In this document: positions 62,075 through 64,000 of the stretch, piece after piece
Layout: each line of letters starts with the position of its first letter
Numbering within the stretch: position 1 is the first letter of the stretch
Assembly: GCF_003208435.1 (NCBI RefSeq)
Contig: NZ_QKMF01000005.1
Coordinates: forward strand, 124,001-188,000
Origin: Pelagimonas varians
Lineage (GTDB): Bacteria; Pseudomonadota; Alphaproteobacteria; Rhodobacterales; Rhodobacteraceae
DNA: 64,000 bases
Direction of reading: 5' to 3'
Position numbers and translations under genes: made by a program
Notes under the pieces: generated by a model
The model's input: the letters and a program-made list of their open reading frames with translations, nothing else
What the model was told of the DNA's origin: nothing
Database searches by the model: none

Positions 62075-62902
62075 TTAGTCCCGCAGCAGTTCGTTGATGC
62101 CGGTCTTGGAGCGGGTTCTTTCATCGACGCGTTTAACGATCACTGCGCAATACAGATGCACACCATTTTTGGAAGGCATCGAACCGGCCACAACAACCGA
62201 ATAGGGCGGCACTTCGCCATACATCACTTCGCCGGTTTCGCGGTCCAGGATCTTGGTCGACTGGCCGATAAACACGCCCATGCCCAAAACAGAGCCTTCG
62301 CGGACGATACAGCCTTCAACAACTTCTGAACGTGCACCGATAAAGCAGTTGTCTTCGATGATGGTCGGGCCAGCCTGCATGGGTTCCAGAACGCCGCCAA
62401 TGCCGACACCGCCGGACAGATGTACGTTCTTGCCGATTTGCGCACAGCTGCCAACGGTTGCCCATGTGTCGACCATCGTGCCTTCGTCAACATAAGCGCC
62501 GAGGTTGACAAAAGAGGGCATCAGAACAACGCCGGGGGCGATAAAGGCCGATTTGCGCACAACTGCGTTTGGTACCGCGCGGAAACCCGCAGCGCGCCAC
62601 TGGTTGTCGCCCCAGCCCTTGAACTTGCTGTCGACCTTGTCCCACCAGCCGCCGCCTTGTGGGCCGCCGTCTTGCTGTTCCATGTCCTTGATACGGAAGC
62701 CCAGCAGGACCGCTTTTTTGGCCCACTGGTTTACATGCCAGCTGCCATCATCTTGTTTTTCAGCAACCCGCAGGCTGCCGCTGTCCAGCGCTGCTAGCGT
62801 ATCTTCGATGGCGTCACGGGATTCGCCGGTGGTCGCAGGCGTGATGGTGTCGCGGGCATCCCACGCGGCTTCGATGGCTGTTTCAAGCTGTGCATTAGAC
62901 AT
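62075..62902 (-). CDS. dapD: 2,3,4,5-tetrahydropyridine-2,6-dicarboxylate N-succinyltransferase
   Basis: DapD adds succinate from succinyl-CoA to tetrahydrodipicolinate, upstream of DapE in lysine/DAP synthesis. The 275-residue protein has an N-terminal helical part ([17 protein letters not shown]) and a left-handed beta-helix of hexapeptide repeats ([51 protein letters not shown]). The ending [14 protein letters not shown] is typical. The start at 62902 gives [10 protein letters not shown]; a frame to 63106 is longer but without support. A terminator follows. Confidence 0.96.
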   Translation of the reverse strand: MSNAQLETAIEAAWDARDTITPATTGESRDAIEDTLAALDSGSLRVAEKQDDGSWHVNQWAKKAVLLGFRIKDMEQQDGGPQGGGWWDKVDSKFKGWGDNQWRAAGFRAVPNAVVRKSAFIAPGVVLMPSFVNLGAYVDEGTMVDTWATVGSCAQIGKNVHLSGGVGIGGVLEPMQAGPTIIEDNCFIGARSEVVEGCIVREGSVLGMGVFIGQSTKILDRETGEVMYGEVPPYSVVVAGSMPSKNGVHLYCAVIVKRVDERTRSKTGINELLRD

Positions 62903-63025
62903 GGGGGAACGCTCCGGTTTCATAGATTTTGCAGCGTGATACCTAAAGTCCGGGCCCGTGTCACGTCGCTGGTGTATCCTTTTGCAAAAGGCTACTCCTG
63001 TAGATTGCACTATGAGGAATGAGTG

Positions 63026-63868
63026 ATGACAGAAGACCGCCTTAGCCGGTTCCGCGATGCCCATACAGATCGGGACACCGTAGAGCATATTCCAGATACA
63101 CCGCAAACGCGGTCACCGTCTTACCGCTTGGCCTTTGCCGACGAAGAATTCTTGTGTCGGGATGCTTTGCGGCCGGTGCGATTGCAGCTCGAATTGCTTA
63201 AAACCGAACTGATTCTGGATGAGCATGGGATTGAATCGACGATCGTTCTGTTTGGCGGGGCGCGCATTCCGTCTCCGGCAAACAAAGAGTCAGCGCGGAC
63301 CAAAACCTTGGGTGAGCTGTCGCATTTTTACGAAGAAGCGCGCGCATTCGCCCGTTTGATGACCCGCAAGGCGCTGGCCACCCAGAACCGTGACTTTGTG
63401 GTGGTTACCGGCGGCGGACCCGGCGTTATGGAAGCAGGCAATCGCGGAGCGCAAGACGAAGGCGGCGTTTCAATCGGGTTGAACATCGTCCTGCCGCACG
63501 AGCAGGCCCCGAACCCCTATGTGACGCCTGAATTGGCGTTCAACTTTCACTACTTCGCGATCCGCAAAATGCATTTCTTGATGCGGGCGCGGGCCATCTG
63601 TGTGTTCCCCGGCGGGTTTGGAACGCTGGATGAGATGTTCGAGGCGCTGACCCTGATACAAACCGGCCGCATGCAGCGGGTGCCATTCTTGCTGTTTGGA
63701 CGGGCGTTTTGGGAAAAGATCATCAATTGGGAGGCATTGTCAGATGCAGGCACCATCAGCGCAGAAGATTTGGACCTGTTTCGTTTCGTAGAAACGGGCG
63801 AAGAGGCTGCAGAGATTATTGAGAACTGGCAGCCTGCTCCGGCAAGAAGTGATATTCCGGGCCGCTAG
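63026..63868 (+). CDS. LOG-family protein (possible cytokinin riboside 5'-monophosphate phosphoribohydrolase)
   Basis: The 280-residue protein has the LOG/lysine decarboxylase-like Rossmann fold with [17 protein letters not shown] and [19 protein letters not shown], the PGGxGTxxE nucleotide-binding motif. LOG proteins cleave nucleotide monophosphates (AMP or cytokinin forms); bacterial members can also act as nucleotide 5'-monophosphate nucleosidases. The N-terminal 60 residues form a longer extension, so this is one of the long LOG forms. GAGGA precedes the ATG at 63026 by eight bases; a GTG three bases earlier is also possible. Confidence 0.88.
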   Translation: MTEDRLSRFRDAHTDRDTVEHIPDTPQTRSPSYRLAFADEEFLCRDALRPVRLQLELLKTELILDEHGIESTIVLFGGARIPSPANKESARTKTLGELSHFYEEARAFARLMTRKALATQNRDFVVVTGGGPGVMEAGNRGAQDEGGVSIGLNIVLPHEQAPNPYVTPELAFNFHYFAIRKMHFLMRARAICVFPGGFGTLDEMFEALTLIQTGRMQRVPFLLFGRAFWEKIINWEALSDAGTISAEDLDLFRFVETGEEAAEIIENWQPAPARSDIPGR

Positions 63869-63887
63869 GGTAAGTTCCCGAGCCGGT

Positions 63888-64000
63888 TCAGGCCAAGCCG
63901 TCTTGAACCGGTTCATGCTCTTTCTTGCGTTCAACCCAGCGCGAAATGACGAGTCGCGCGGCGTCTTCATCCCGCGCCGCGATGGCAAGACGCAATTCGC
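63888..64000 (-). CDS. C-terminal end of an unidentified gene (5' end outside window)
   Basis: The minus-strand frame open from the right edge to a TGA at 63888-63890 encodes 37 residues (ELRLAIAARDEDAARLVISR, then WVERKKEHEPVQDGLA), a charged helical end. It converges on the LOG gene with 19 bases between. An inverted repeat CCGGTTCA/TGAACCGG (63883-63911) overlaps the stop and may terminate either gene. Too short to name. Confidence 0.45.
   Translation of the reverse strand, partial: ELRLAIAARDEDAARLVISRWVERKKEHEPVQDGLA

Noticed and set aside
1-64000. CRISPR array, rRNA operon, prophage or toxin-antitoxin system
   Set aside because: No regularly spaced repeats, rRNA sequence, phage structural genes or clear toxin-antitoxin pairs were seen.

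Overview
The window is a piece of chromosome from an alphaproteobacterium, very probably a marine Rhodobacteraceae (Roseobacter-group) species. The evidence is the gene content and order: a Rhodobacter-type flagellar block (MotE, a PflI-like protein, FliL, FliF, FliH, FliN, FliP), Rhodobacterales-style RppH, Tex, DapD/DapE and Hint-domain proteins, CtrA-like TTAA-N7-TTAA sites, a moderate-to-high GC content, and frequent TTG/GTG starts with Shine-Dalgarno support. I cannot name the genus from the sequence alone. Almost everything is ordinary chromosomal coding DNA in short operons. The only mobile DNA seen is a decayed IS3-family transposase next to a tRNA-Ser.

Layout. 1-5.2 kb: a partial L,D-transpeptidase-like gene, then divergent flagellar operons (motE-pflI-like-fliL leftwards; fliF-fliH-fliN-fliP rightwards). 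5.2-9.1 kb: housekeeping genes (aldose epimerase, tRNA hydroxylase TrhO, YegD-like Hsp70, nicotinamidase). 9.2-12.8 kb: exopolysaccharide genes (metallophosphatase, Wza-type exporter, priming sugar transferase) with a long structured leader. 12.8-16 kb: a divergent module of a TPP-dependent enzyme, a GntR regulator and an Asp/Glu-racemase-family protein. 16-20.8 kb: tex and the threonine degradation operon kbl-tdh. 20.9-29.5 kb: an aromatic catabolism island with two MarR regulators, a sulfotransferase, maiA, hmgA, fahA, a metallo-beta-lactamase-fold protein, a flavin hydroxylase and a small DUF2783 partner. 29.6-31 kb: a PiT phosphate transporter. 31.3-38 kb: a peptide-type ABC importer, aldehyde dehydrogenase, SDR and DmpA-like aminopeptidase operon. 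38-41 kb: SseB, a uracil-DNA glycosylase, and an ArsR/permease pair. 41-43.4 kb: capsule export kpsT-kpsE. 43.4-45.1 kb: tRNA-Ser, the IS3 remnant and a CPBP protease. 45.3-49.8 kb: LysR with a divergent hydrolase/DUF1348/PNPOx operon, and a two-gene secreted-protein unit. 49.9-54.95 kb: gpmI-envC-ctpA and rppH with a secreted protein. 55-64 kb: WYL regulator, rnr, glycosyltransferase/GNAT/dapE, a Hint protein, dapD and a LOG-family gene.

How the genes work together. The clearest metabolic unit is the homogentisate island. The hydroxylase plus DUF2783 pair would make homogentisate (by analogy with MhaA/MhaB for 3-hydroxyphenylacetate), HmgA opens the ring, MaiA isomerises and FahA cleaves to fumarate and acetoacetate. 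A MarR repressor is encoded divergently from hmgA, and the promoter between them has a palindrome filling the -35/-10 spacer. The 31-38 kb operon looks like uptake and breakdown of a short peptide or amide, but it has no substrate-binding protein in the window. The capsule genes kpsT-kpsE lack their kpsM partner here.

I did not find a clearly new multi-gene system. The most rewarding leads are the hmg operator architecture and its 13-base match in front of the phosphate transporter, the TPP/GntR/racemase module with two perfect inverted repeats, the attenuator-like leader with a CtrA box before the sugar transferase, and the MBL protein with a partly lost metal site.
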